64,000 nucleotides of DNA from Levilactobacillus lindianensis (GTDB lineage Bacteria > Bacillota > Bacilli > Lactobacillales > Lactobacillaceae), in contig NZ_RHOD01000010.1 in the NCBI RefSeq assembly GCF_003946095.1, positions 33,318 to 97,317 of the forward strand, given 5' to 3'. Positions 48,212 to 57,338 of this stretch are shown here, one piece after another. Position numbers and translations under genes: made by a program. The notes under the pieces were generated by a model. It was not told the DNA's origin, ran no database searches, and worked only from the letters and a program-made list of their open reading frames with translations. Each line of letters begins with the position of its first letter. Position 1 is the first letter of the stretch.

Positions 48212-49134
48212 TGCAAAACGAAGAATTTAAAGTCACGGCGACTGCCCGGCTGGATAAGTTAGTTGCCGAGACGGTCCCAACAATCTCACGGTCCCAGGCC
48301 AAAGGGGCCATCGAGGCCGGCCAGATTAAGGTCGATGGACAAGATGCCCGGCCAAAGGATAAGCCAGCGGTGGGGGCGACGGTGACCATTAGCTTACCGG
48401 ACCCGCAGCCCTTGGACCTAGTCGCCGAAAATATTCCCTTATACATCGTCTACGAGGATGACGACGTGATCGTCGTCAACAAGCCTCAGGGGATGGTGGT
48501 GCATCCCGCACCGGGTCATCCCGACAAGACCTTAGTGAACGCGTTGTTGTACCACAGTCCACTCTCCAGTATCAATGGGACCTTACGACCGGGGATCGTT
48601 CACCGGATCGATAAGGATACCTCAGGACTTCTCATGGTCGCCAAGAACGACCATGCGCATCAGAGCCTGTCGGCACAGCTCCAGGCCAAGACCAATCTTC
48701 GGGAGTACGTGGCCATCGTCCACGGCAACTTTAAGGAAGAGGAAGGCGTCATTCGCGCCCCATTAGGTCGGTCACCCAAGGACCGCAAGAAGCAGGCGGT
48801 GGTGGCCGATGGTCGACCGGCCGTGACGCACTTTAGGGTCCTGGAGCGTTATGGCAATTACACCTTGATTGCTTGTCGCTTAGAGACCGGCCGGACCCAT
48901 CAGATTCGGGTTCACTTAGCCTATATTCAACACCCAGTCGCCGGCGATCCACTTTATGGACCGAAGAAGACCCTGAAGGGTGCAGGACAATTCTTACACG
49001 CCAGAGAGTTGGGCTTCAAGCAGCCAACGACCGGCGAACAATTGGTCTTCACGGCACCTGTGCCGGCGAACTTCGCCGCCGCGGTCAAGCACCTGCGGTT
49101 ACAGGCCGGTTTGCCAGTTGACAAACCAATCTAG
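48211..49134 (+). CDS. rluD: RluD-family 23S rRNA pseudouridine synthase
   Basis: A 307-residue enzyme with an N-terminal S4 RNA-binding domain (RLDKLVAETVPTISRSQAKGAIEAG) and a catalytic domain whose Asp is in VHRIDKDTSGLLMVAKND near residue 133. The C-terminal GRTHQIRVHLAYIQHPVAGDPLYG signature is intact. The start overlaps the lspA stop; longer upstream starts would read into lspA. It precedes pyrR, as ylyB does in Bacillus. Confidence 0.94.
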   Translation: MQNEEFKVTATARLDKLVAETVPTISRSQAKGAIEAGQIKVDGQDARPKDKPAVGATVTISLPDPQPLDLVAENIPLYIVYEDDDVIVVNKPQGMVVHPAPGHPDKTLVNALLYHSPLSSINGTLRPGIVHRIDKDTSGLLMVAKNDHAHQSLSAQLQAKTNLREYVAIVHGNFKEEEGVIRAPLGRSPKDRKKQAVVADGRPAVTHFRVLERYGNYTLIACRLETGRTHQIRVHLAYIQHPVAGDPLYGPKKTLKGAGQFLHARELGFKQPTTGEQLVFTAPVPANFAAAVKHLRLQAGLPVDKPI

Positions 49135-49804
<670 letters not shown>

Positions 49805-49827
49805 ACTGACGAAGGGGCCGATTTAGC

Positions 49828-50904
49828 ATGGCAAAACGCTATTTAATTTTAGAAGACGGCTCGGCCTACGCCGGTGAGGGTTTTGGTGCTGGCGCCACTA
49901 CGAGCGGCGAAGTCATTTCCAATTTAAATTTACTTGGCTATCAGGAAACGATTACCGATCAGATCTATCACAACCAGATCATTATCTTTTCACAACCTGC
50001 CATCGGTAATGTCGGCATTAACCACGATAGCTATGAGTCGATCTTGCCCACGGCTAAGGGGATGGTGGTGCGAGATGTCACGAATATCTCCACCAATCGA
50101 CTTTCCCGGCTGTCACTGGATGAATTTCTTCAGCAGCACAATATTCCAGGGATTAGTGGGATTGATACCCGTCATTTGATTCGTAAGTTACGTAAGATGG
50201 CTGGGCCGGTCAAGGGGAGCATCGTCGACGTTGCCGACGCCCACGCCTTTGACCAGTTGAACGCGACGGTCCTGACGAACCGGCAGGTCGATCAAGTGGC
50301 CACACCCAAGCCATATCCCAACCCGGATACCGGGAAGAACGTGGTGGTCATCGACTTTGGGTTAAAACATGGGATTCTTCGGCAACTTTCCGAACGACGG
50401 TGTAACGTCACCGTCTTGCCGTGGACGGCGAGTGCTCAGGATGTCTTAAACTTGGATCCGGATGGCGTCTTGCTATCGACGGGTCCCGGATCACCTCTTG
50501 ATTTGGGTGAAGGCGTCCTCGAGATGATTCGTGCGGTCCAAGCGGAGATTCCACTCTTTGCGATTGGTTTGGGGCATGAACTCTTTGCACTGGCCAATGG
50601 GGCCAAGCTGGAGGCATTGCCGGTCGAATATCATGGGAGTAGCCATCCGATTCGCCGAATCATTACCAACGATATTATTTATGCAACTCAGGGTCAGGGA
50701 TATGCCGTGGTGGCCAAGTCGATTGACCGTAATCGGTTGATCACCACCTACGTTGACCTGATTAACGGCACCGTTCAGGGATTGCGGCACCGGGACTTTC
50801 CGGCGTTCTCCGTACAATTCTTCGCGGATGGTGCGCCGGGTCCCCACGAGAGCCGGGACCTATTCGATGAATTCATGGAAGCAATGACAGCACGGGAGGG
50901 ATAG
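49828..50904 (+). CDS. CarA-like protein lacking the glutaminase catalytic triad
   Basis: A 358-residue homologue of carbamoyl phosphate synthetase small subunit, full length, with the N-terminal domain GSAYAGEGFGAGATTSGEV and a class I glutaminase fold. The catalytic Cys of GICLGHQ is Gly247 (AIGLGHE). The His and Glu of the HPEASPGP segment are Phe332 and Asp334 (FFADGAPGP). All three triad residues are therefore replaced in an otherwise well-conserved frame (STGPGSP, LFALANGAK, PAFSVQ). Glutamine hydrolysis is not expected. It lies 23 bases after pyrR and 2 bases before the CarB-like gene. It may be a structural or regulatory remnant, or have a new role. Confidence 0.88.
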   Translation: MAKRYLILEDGSAYAGEGFGAGATTSGEVISNLNLLGYQETITDQIYHNQIIIFSQPAIGNVGINHDSYESILPTAKGMVVRDVTNISTNRLSRLSLDEFLQQHNIPGISGIDTRHLIRKLRKMAGPVKGSIVDVADAHAFDQLNATVLTNRQVDQVATPKPYPNPDTGKNVVVIDFGLKHGILRQLSERRCNVTVLPWTASAQDVLNLDPDGVLLSTGPGSPLDLGEGVLEMIRAVQAEIPLFAIGLGHELFALANGAKLEALPVEYHGSSHPIRRIITNDIIYATQGQGYAVVAKSIDRNRLITTYVDLINGTVQGLRHRDFPAFSVQFFADGAPGPHESRDLFDEFMEAMTAREG

Positions 50905-50906
50905 AC

Positions 50907-53480
50907 TTGCAGAACTTGGATGACTTACAAAAGGTTTTGATCATTGGGAGTGGTCCGACGGAGATTGGTCACGAGACCGAGCTAGATAGCGCCACCGTGC
51001 AAATTATTACGAGCTTTAAGCGTCATGGGATTAAGACCATGATTATTGATAACAATCCTTTCTCCGTGGCTTTGGAGGAAATCCAGCCAACCAACATGTA
51101 TGTTCAAGCGGTGACAACGGCTAACGTCCGCCATATTATCGAGCGCGACCAGCCGGACGCCATTTTGCCTAGTCTGGGAGGCCTCTTGGCCATTCGGATT
51201 ACCCAAGAGTTGATTGAAAACGGGGACATTGGCCGGTTTGGGATTACTATTCTGGGGATGCCCGCTAGCACGGTTCGCCAGATTAATAATCCGGCAGCCT
51301 TGAACGCCACATTAAAGGACATTCAGGAGCCGGTCATTGAGGCGCAAATCGTGGGGACTGAAGACGAAGCCCTCGGTCTGGTCGAGTCAATTGGCTTTCC
51401 ACTGATTGTGAAGCCGGTTGCGCCACGCATTGATTCGAACCGAACCATCTGTGACAACGTCGATGATATGTTGGTCGCCTTGAACCAAGGCTTCCAGCAA
51501 TCACGATTCGACCAATGCACGTTGGAGCGCAGTGTGGTCGGCTACAAGGAAGTGGAAATGGTGGCCATTCGGGATGCGGCCGATACCACGATTCTCATTT
51601 CTGGCCTTGAAAACGTCGATCCGCTAGGAATTCACTCCGGTGACTCAATCGTCATTGCGCCACCACAAACGTTAAATGACCGGGAATATCAGGATTTACG
51701 GGACTCAACCTTCCATATCGCCCGGGAGCTGGGAGTTGTGGGGGTCATGCACATTCACTTTGCCCTCAATCCCGATAACCAGCATTTCTATGTCACGAAG
51801 CTGGCCCCATACTTTACCCGCGGGGTTGCTTTGGCGGCCCGGACGACGGGATATCCGGTGGCCATGGTCGCTGGTCCCTTGATGCTGGGACAACGTTTAG
51901 TCGACATCAAACTTCCCAGTCGCTACGTGAAGCAGACAGCCATTATGGAACCCACGATTGACCACGTCAGTGTCCGGATTCCCATTTGGCCGTTTCAAGA
52001 GGTGCCCGATGCCGATCAGCATCTGAATACGGCCATGAAGGCCGTCGGGTCCACGGTCGGCATTGGCCGGTCGGTGGAAGAAGCCATGTTGAAGTCGGTC
52101 AGAAGTTCCCAATTCTCGCCGCGAGATGTGTTGCCGAGTGTTAGCAATCTAACCGATGGTGAAATGATTAGCCAACTGATTCACCCCCTGGCCAATCGGA
52201 TTCTAGTGTTAATTGAAGCGTTGCGCCGGGGATACGATCCCGACGAACTAAGTGAATTAACTAAAATTGATAATTTTTATTTCGTTAAGTTGCAGCACCT
52301 GCTACAAATTGAGAAGCGGATCATGGATCATCCCATGGATGTTGATACTCTGAAGTGTGGCCGGTACTACGGCTTTGGGGATGGGATGATTGCGCGAATC
52401 TGGCAAACGGATACCGCCGCTATTCGAGAACTCTCCGCTTCGGCGGACGTTCGGCCCACCTATAAGATGATCGAGCCTACCGGGGGTGAGTTCGACGAAG
52501 AGGCCAGCGGCTACTACAGCACGTTTGAATTTGAAAATGAGAGTCAGCCCCTGGGTGATCGCACGGCGCTGGTTCTTGGCCGGGGTGGGAACCAATTGGG
52601 GCCCAACTCCGCTGCCGAGTACTTTACGACAGAAATGTTGAAGCAACTCAAGCGCGCCGGTTACCACACCATTCTGATGAACACCAATCCGAATGCCATA
52701 GCGGTGGCACCGGAGTTCTCCGATAAGCAGTATGTCGATCCCATTCAATTGGGCGATATTCGCAATGTGATTCAGGTGGAGCGTCCGGACATTGTGATCG
52801 TGCCAGGGAATCGGCATTACTTGACGCGTGAGTTGCGTAAGCTTGACTTAAATCTGCACGTGTTGCCACCCGATCAGGAGACCGGGGAACCGCAACCGAA
52901 GCGCGCGACGATCGGCGTTAGCCTGTTTGTCCACGGACAACATAAGATTGCGGCCGGCGTCATGGACATGATTGCGCCGGGGATGAACCAGAACCTGGCC
53001 CAGGTGACGGCATTTCGAATGCCAGCCGAGTTGCCCAAGGCCGATCGGGTGCGGTTGGTCGAGCTGGCTAAACAGGCTGTGAGTGAACGGCAGATCACGG
53101 GGATGGTACATGTGCTCTTCGCGCCTAAGTCCGACAAGAGTGACGCTCTCGCGGTGGTCGGGGTGCGACCGACCCGGTTGACCGAGATGGCCTTCTTGAG
53201 TAAGGTCACCGGAATTAACTGGGTTCGAATGCTGACCCGTCAACACATTGGGACTTTGGATGATGAGGAACTCGGCGAGATCAAGATTGACCTGAATAGT
53301 ACGCGGGTAGCCTTGATGAACGCGGCCTTTCCATTCCGTCAGTTGCACGTGTTGAATCGGCCGGGAACGACCGATCAAGAGGTCGGCGCCACCATTGCCT
53401 TTGGATCGAGCGAGGCCTTGACGTTACGCAACCTGAGCGATACCGAAGAATTAGATCGGATTATCAATCGAACCATTTGA
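50907..53480 (+). CDS. truncated, divergent CarB-like protein
   Basis: An 857-residue homologue of carbamoyl phosphate synthetase large subunit (normally about 1060). The first ATP-grasp half is recognisable (GSGPTEIGHETELDSATVQ, PSLGGLL, GIHSGDSIVIAPPQTLND). However, the Gly-rich ATP loop is replaced near residues 169-181, and the metal ligands of EVNPR become Lys298 and Ala300 (TKLAPY). The oligomerisation region and PTGGEFDEEASGYYSTFEFENES are kept. The second half loses most of an ATP-grasp subdomain after residue 655, and there is no C-terminal allosteric MGS domain. It starts with TTG after GGGAGGG. ATP-dependent synthesis looks impossible. Confidence 0.87.
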   Translation: MQNLDDLQKVLIIGSGPTEIGHETELDSATVQIITSFKRHGIKTMIIDNNPFSVALEEIQPTNMYVQAVTTANVRHIIERDQPDAILPSLGGLLAIRITQELIENGDIGRFGITILGMPASTVRQINNPAALNATLKDIQEPVIEAQIVGTEDEALGLVESIGFPLIVKPVAPRIDSNRTICDNVDDMLVALNQGFQQSRFDQCTLERSVVGYKEVEMVAIRDAADTTILISGLENVDPLGIHSGDSIVIAPPQTLNDREYQDLRDSTFHIARELGVVGVMHIHFALNPDNQHFYVTKLAPYFTRGVALAARTTGYPVAMVAGPLMLGQRLVDIKLPSRYVKQTAIMEPTIDHVSVRIPIWPFQEVPDADQHLNTAMKAVGSTVGIGRSVEEAMLKSVRSSQFSPRDVLPSVSNLTDGEMISQLIHPLANRILVLIEALRRGYDPDELSELTKIDNFYFVKLQHLLQIEKRIMDHPMDVDTLKCGRYYGFGDGMIARIWQTDTAAIRELSASADVRPTYKMIEPTGGEFDEEASGYYSTFEFENESQPLGDRTALVLGRGGNQLGPNSAAEYFTTEMLKQLKRAGYHTILMNTNPNAIAVAPEFSDKQYVDPIQLGDIRNVIQVERPDIVIVPGNRHYLTRELRKLDLNLHVLPPDQETGEPQPKRATIGVSLFVHGQHKIAAGVMDMIAPGMNQNLAQVTAFRMPAELPKADRVRLVELAKQAVSERQITGMVHVLFAPKSDKSDALAVVGVRPTRLTEMAFLSKVTGINWVRMLTRQHIGTLDDEELGEIKIDLNSTRVALMNAAFPFRQLHVLNRPGTTDQEVGATIAFGSSEALTLRNLSDTEELDRIINRTI

Positions 53481-53494
53481 AAGTAAAGTTAGAG

Positions 53495-53526
53495 CGAGTC
53501 TGGGAGTGTTCCTGGGCTCGTTTTTT
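53495..53526 (+). terminator. intrinsic terminator after the CarB-like gene
   Basis: CGAGTCTGGGA at 53495-53505 pairs with TCCTGGGCTCG at 53510-53520 (three G-U pairs), followed by six T. Confidence 0.85.
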
Positions 53527-53552
53527 AATAAATCGATAGTTGTAGATAGCAA

Positions 53553-53589
53553 AAAGCGTCCAGTCAAGTTTTAAATGACTGGACGCTTT
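53553..53589 (-). terminator. intrinsic terminator after rqcH, flanked by direct repeats
   Basis: AAAGCGTCCAGTCA at 53553-53566 pairs perfectly with TGACTGGACGCTTT at 53576-53589. It is bracketed by near-identical repeats TAGTTGTAGATAGCAA (53537-53552) and TAGTTGTATATAGCAA (53601-53616), which differ at one base. On the minus strand it follows rqcH. Confidence 0.8.
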
Positions 53590-53622
53590 GGTTATATAAT
53601 TAGTTGTATATAGCAATTACAC

Positions 53623-55338
53623 TTAATTGTTGTCGGCAAGTTTTTCAACTAGCGCGCTTTCTGGGGTAACATAGACCGTCCGCTGACCAGTGAAGATCAC
53701 GTAGCCAGGCTTGGCCCCATTAGGCTTGTGCAGGCGTTTCACGGGCAGATAGTCCACGGGAACGTTGCTTGATTCGCGGCCCTTAGAGAAGTAGGCAGCG
53801 AGGTTAGCAGCCTCAAGGATGGTGGCTTCGCTCGGGTCGGCGTCGTGAATGATCACGTGAGAACCCGGCATATCCTTAACGTGAAGCCAGATATCGGTTC
53901 GCTTGGCGGTATGCAGACTCAATTGATCATTTTGCAAGTTGTTCTTACCGACGGAGATCTTCGTGCCATCTGTCGCTGTGAAGCGATCGGGCTTGCTGAC
54001 TTTTTGACGCCGTTGTTTCTTAGCCTTCTTCAAGTGATCGTGATCGCGCAGGTAACCTCCTTGCTGGAGTTCGAGGCGAATGTCTACGAGGTCCTTGGGT
54101 GCGGCCAGTTCGATCTGCGCCATGATGTTGTCGAAGTAGTCCACGTTAGCTTGCGTAATCTTTAACTGTTCGTTAACGTAAATAACGGCATTCTTGGCTT
54201 TTTGATAACGTTTGAAGTATTTCTGCGCGTTCTGGTTCGGTGACAACTGGTTAGAGAGGGCAATCTTCAGTGGCTTGTTGTCATCATAGAAGTTCGGCAA
54301 CGAAACCGTGGTTGCACCACGTTCAACCTGGTGCAAGTAGGTGGTCAAAATCTCACCCTTGATGCGGTAGTCATCGGCATTCTCGGTATCGGCGAGGGTC
54401 CGCTGGAGCTTCTTTAATTTGGTGCGATTCTTTTTGAGTTCGTTACGAACGACTCGAATCAGCACGCTACCCTGTTGTTGAACCCGGTCGCGTTCGGCCT
54501 TGTCCTGGTAGTAGGTATCCAGGAGTTCACTGAGCGTGGCTGCGGTCTGTTGCGTTGACCCTTTACCGGGATAAGGAAAGGCTGTGAAACTAGTCTTACC
54601 TTTGGGCGAGATAGTCAGGGTAGGTTGTGGGGCGTCGAAGGTTGCGAAGAACTCGCGGAAGTGCTGGTCGACATCACCAGGCTGGTGTAGAGCGGTCGCT
54701 AGTGCGGCTACTGTGTCCTTGCCTAGTCCTTGATATTGATGCTGCAGGGTCTGGGCGAGTACTTCCTGATTAGGGAAGTCACGAAGCGTATCGGCTAAAT
54801 CAGCCCGCGGGCCGGTAAAAGGATCGGTGAGATCCTGCTTCGGTGGGTTGATGTATTGCGCCCCAGGAAGCAGTAGCCGATAGCGGTTTTGGTCAGATCC
54901 AACGTGCTTGATGGCATCCAGAATCTTGCCTTCGGCACCGTCGACCAAAATGACGTTGCTGTGACGGGCCATGATTTCAATAATAAGGAGGAGATCTTGT
55001 TGATCCCCCAATTCATTACGAGAGGTAAATTGCAGGTGCACGACGCGGTCGTTGGCTACCTGAGTGATGTTCTTGAGGATTGCCCCTTGCAAGTATTTCC
55101 GCAAGATCATGGTAAAGTTAGTGGGTACGGGCGGGTTCACGTAAGGGATCTGCGTGACTTGAATCCGCGCATAGGTTGGGTTAGCCGATAACAGAATCGG
55201 ATAGTTATGGCTGTTAGCCCGGATGGTGAGGACGACTTCGTTGGCGTAAGGTTGGTTAATCTTACTTACCCGACCGGTCGTGAGGGTTTGACCCAATTCC
55301 TGAACCATTGCGTGGGTAAAGGATCCGTCAAATGACAT
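53623..55338 (-). CDS. rqcH: NFACT-family ribosome rescue factor RqcH (FbpA/YloA-like)
   Basis: A 571-residue NEMF/Rqc2-type protein that binds stalled 50S subunits and adds C-terminal alanine tails in ribosome quality control. The NFACT-N domain carries an Asp-Arg pair (VANDRVVHLQF); a coiled-coil region spans about 280-430, and the C-terminal NFACT-R domain has DIWLHVKDMPGSHVII. Older annotation calls it fibronectin-binding protein A. ATG 55338 follows AAGGTG at 9 bases. In lactobacilli it commonly lies after the pyr operon. Confidence 0.92.
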   Translation of the reverse strand: MSFDGSFTHAMVQELGQTLTTGRVSKINQPYANEVVLTIRANSHNYPILLSANPTYARIQVTQIPYVNPPVPTNFTMILRKYLQGAILKNITQVANDRVVHLQFTSRNELGDQQDLLLIIEIMARHSNVILVDGAEGKILDAIKHVGSDQNRYRLLLPGAQYINPPKQDLTDPFTGPRADLADTLRDFPNQEVLAQTLQHQYQGLGKDTVAALATALHQPGDVDQHFREFFATFDAPQPTLTISPKGKTSFTAFPYPGKGSTQQTAATLSELLDTYYQDKAERDRVQQQGSVLIRVVRNELKKNRTKLKKLQRTLADTENADDYRIKGEILTTYLHQVERGATTVSLPNFYDDNKPLKIALSNQLSPNQNAQKYFKRYQKAKNAVIYVNEQLKITQANVDYFDNIMAQIELAAPKDLVDIRLELQQGGYLRDHDHLKKAKKQRRQKVSKPDRFTATDGTKISVGKNNLQNDQLSLHTAKRTDIWLHVKDMPGSHVIIHDADPSEATILEAANLAAYFSKGRESSNVPVDYLPVKRLHKPNGAKPGYVIFTGQRTVYVTPESALVEKLADNN

Positions 55339-55486
55339 GGAGAACAACACCTTTCTATCTAGAGAGTCTTAAATAAATCGTTCAATAAAACGACACAACT
55401 CAAAGTATACCGGGCGGTTAGACGAAGTGCAAAGAACTTTCCTCGGAAACCGGGGAGAAGCGGTTAAAAAACGTCATCAAATTGAC

Positions 55487-55520
55487 TTGTGATTAGCAAC
55501 CAAATCGTTGTACAATACAA
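55487..55520 (+). promoter_or_regulatory. marR-type gene promoter with overlapping inverted repeat
   Basis: TTGTGA at 55487-55492 and TACAAT at 55511-55516 form an 18-base-spaced promoter. The inverted repeat TTGTA-CAA-TACAA at 55508-55520 covers the -10 box, a likely autoregulatory operator. Confidence 0.55.
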
Positions 55521-55538
55521 TCAAAGGAGTGAGGGCAA

Positions 55539-55976
55539 ATGAAATCCAGTTTAGCGGCGCTTATGGCCATTAACAAAGTTCAGCAAACGTTACTGCAACG
55601 GATGACCAAGCAACAGCACCTAACCGTTTCCGAGTGGCAACTCTTGGATCATATCGGCGGTGGTGAAAACACCCAAGAAATTCTTGCCCAACAGACCCGG
55701 TTGGATACGTCGACACTTAGTCGCCAACTAAAGGGCTTAGTGGCCAAAGAGATGGTCTCTAAGGAAGCCATTGGTCGGGACAAACGTCAGTTGATTTACA
55801 GCATTACCCCTGTGGGTACCGAGACGGCCGCAACGATTAATTCGGCTTTCGAAGCGCTCTCGGATGAGGTTTTCGAACACTGGTCAACCGATGAACGTAA
55901 TTTACTTCAAATATTATTGAACCGTTTAGATAAGAGTATGGATCGGCAACGAAACGTCAAAAAACCCTTGGCTTAA
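55539..55976 (+). CDS. MarR family transcriptional regulator
   Basis: A 145-residue winged-helix regulator. The DNA-binding core reads LTVSEWQLLDHIGGGENTQEILAQQTRLDTSTLSRQLKGL, followed by the wing IGRDKRQLIYSITPVG. It forms dimers through N- and C-terminal helices. No target gene is adjacent; the inverted repeat at its own -10 box suggests autorepression. Ligand unknown. Confidence 0.88.
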   Translation: MKSSLAALMAINKVQQTLLQRMTKQQHLTVSEWQLLDHIGGGENTQEILAQQTRLDTSTLSRQLKGLVAKEMVSKEAIGRDKRQLIYSITPVGTETAATINSAFEALSDEVFEHWSTDERNLLQILLNRLDKSMDRQRNVKKPLA

Positions 55977-56290
55977 CGCCAAGAGACTGGCCGCAGGTTC
56001 CACAATTGGATTGTTTTCTAGGTTTTGGCGGTGTTACAATTTAAGGGAGAAACCAGTCTCAGAACGGTTGTTTAGACGCCCCAGAACGCTTACATAGGCA
56101 GTTTGAGTTGGCTACCGGCTAGCTATCCGAAAGTTAGCTCATCGCCACTGACGGTGGTTTTCAGAGAATGAGGGTCTCGACGGTCTAAATTTGCCATGAT
56201 TACGTTTCCAAGAACGCACAATTTCTAGGCGTTCCCGGCGTTTTATGGTATTTTAGTTTCTAAATGATAAAAACAAAGTAGGTGTAAGAA
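55977..56290. other. 314-bp intergenic region before degV
   Basis: No gene was found. A possible promoter lies near 56010-56040 (TTGTTT with TACAAT, 18-base spacer), and GAGACTGG near 55984 can pair with CCAGTCTC near 56054. A second AT-rich stretch just before degV probably holds its promoter. Nothing else was recognised. Confidence 0.35.
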
Positions 56291-57157
56291 ATGAAGATTG
56301 CTGTGGTCACCGATAGTACTAGCTATTTGTCCGCAGAAGAGGTCGAGCGGTATCATATTCACGTCGTACCAATTCCGGTGATCATTGATGGTCGCTCCTA
56401 TGATGAAGATGTTGATATTACCACGAGTGAATTCTACGAGCGGTTACGCAATTCGAAGTCATTTCCAAGTACGTCCCAACCACCGTTGGGTGAAATGATT
56501 AATCTATACGATCAGTTGGCCGACGAAGGTTATGATGCGGTGATTAGTATTCATTTGGCTAGCACCATTTCTGGTTTCGTTAACCAATTGAAGGCCTTGG
56601 CACCCACCATTGAACGAATTAAGGTCATTCCTTATGATTCCCAAATTACGGTCAAATTGATGGGGTACCTGGCCATTGAGGCCTCGCGGATGGCTGCTAA
56701 AGGTGCCGAACCGGACGAAATCATCGCCCGGCTAGATGACTTGCGGTCGACGATCGGTGAGTACTTCGTCGTTGATGATCTTCAAAATCTGGTTCGTGGG
56801 GGCCGGTTGTCCAATGCTTCCGGATTCATTGGGAGTGTTTTACGGATTAAGCCATTATTGACCTTTGATGATGAGACGCATGAGATCGTTGCCTTCGAGA
56901 AGGTCCGCTCACGGAAGAAAGCCTTGGCACGAGTTGAAGATTTATTTGTCCAAGCGCAGGCTAAAGTCGACTACCCGTTGCGAGCGTTAGTTCTAGACGC
57001 TAACGATCCAGATGGTGGAAAAGCTTGGGCGGAAAAAATTGCGACTCAGTATCCTGAGATCCCTGTGGAACGGTCTTACTTCGGTCCAGTCATCGGGACG
57101 CATCTTGGAGAAAAGGCGTTGGCTTTAGCTTGGTTGAAGGACTTTGACCGCGCATAA
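56291..57157 (+). CDS. DegV family protein
   Basis: A 288-residue fatty-acid-binding protein. The N-terminal KIAVVTDSTSYLSAEE, the phosphate/fatty-acid contact region PSTSQPPLGEM near residue 57 and the Ser-containing LASTISGFVNQLKAL near residue 89 are all present, as is the C-terminal GPVIGTHLGEKALALAW. DegV/FakB-like proteins present fatty acids to a kinase (FakA). It is a single gene upstream of the THF riboswitch. Confidence 0.92.
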   Translation: MKIAVVTDSTSYLSAEEVERYHIHVVPIPVIIDGRSYDEDVDITTSEFYERLRNSKSFPSTSQPPLGEMINLYDQLADEGYDAVISIHLASTISGFVNQLKALAPTIERIKVIPYDSQITVKLMGYLAIEASRMAAKGAEPDEIIARLDDLRSTIGEYFVVDDLQNLVRGGRLSNASGFIGSVLRIKPLLTFDDETHEIVAFEKVRSRKKALARVEDLFVQAQAKVDYPLRALVLDANDPDGGKAWAEKIATQYPEIPVERSYFGPVIGTHLGEKALALAWLKDFDRA

Positions 57158-57204
57158 CGCGTGCAAGTCTGGAATGGGTATGGTATGCTGTCTTCTGTAA
57201 TTAA

Positions 57205-57329
57205 ATTTACGGAGTAGGAAGTAAGGCGTCAAGTGCTGGTGGAACGCAATGTGAACACCGGACGAAGGGAATGTGTCCCGCGATCTTATTTCCGCATTGA
57301 CCGCAGCAATGTGGCAACTCCCTTAGGAG
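57205..57329 (+). promoter_or_regulatory. THF riboswitch with Shine-Dalgarno sequestration, controlling folT
   Basis: The leader carries THF-riboswitch-like landmarks: GGAGTAG, then GGCGTCAAGTG and the GACGAAGGG...CCCGCGAT segment. A stem pairs GGAAGTAAG 57217-57225 with CTTATTTCC 57285-57293. Immediately before the gene, CTCC 57318-57321 pairs with GGAG 57326-57329, the ribosome-binding site, implying translational control. THF riboswitches upstream of folT are known in lactobacilli. Confidence 0.75.
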
Positions 57330-57338
57330 ATGTCTGAA

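Noticed and set aside
49828..53480. Functional carbamoyl phosphate synthetase (carAB/pyrAA-pyrAB)
   Set aside because: The catalytic triad, ATP loop, metal ligands, part of the second ATP-grasp and the allosteric domain are missing, so a normal carAB annotation would mislead.
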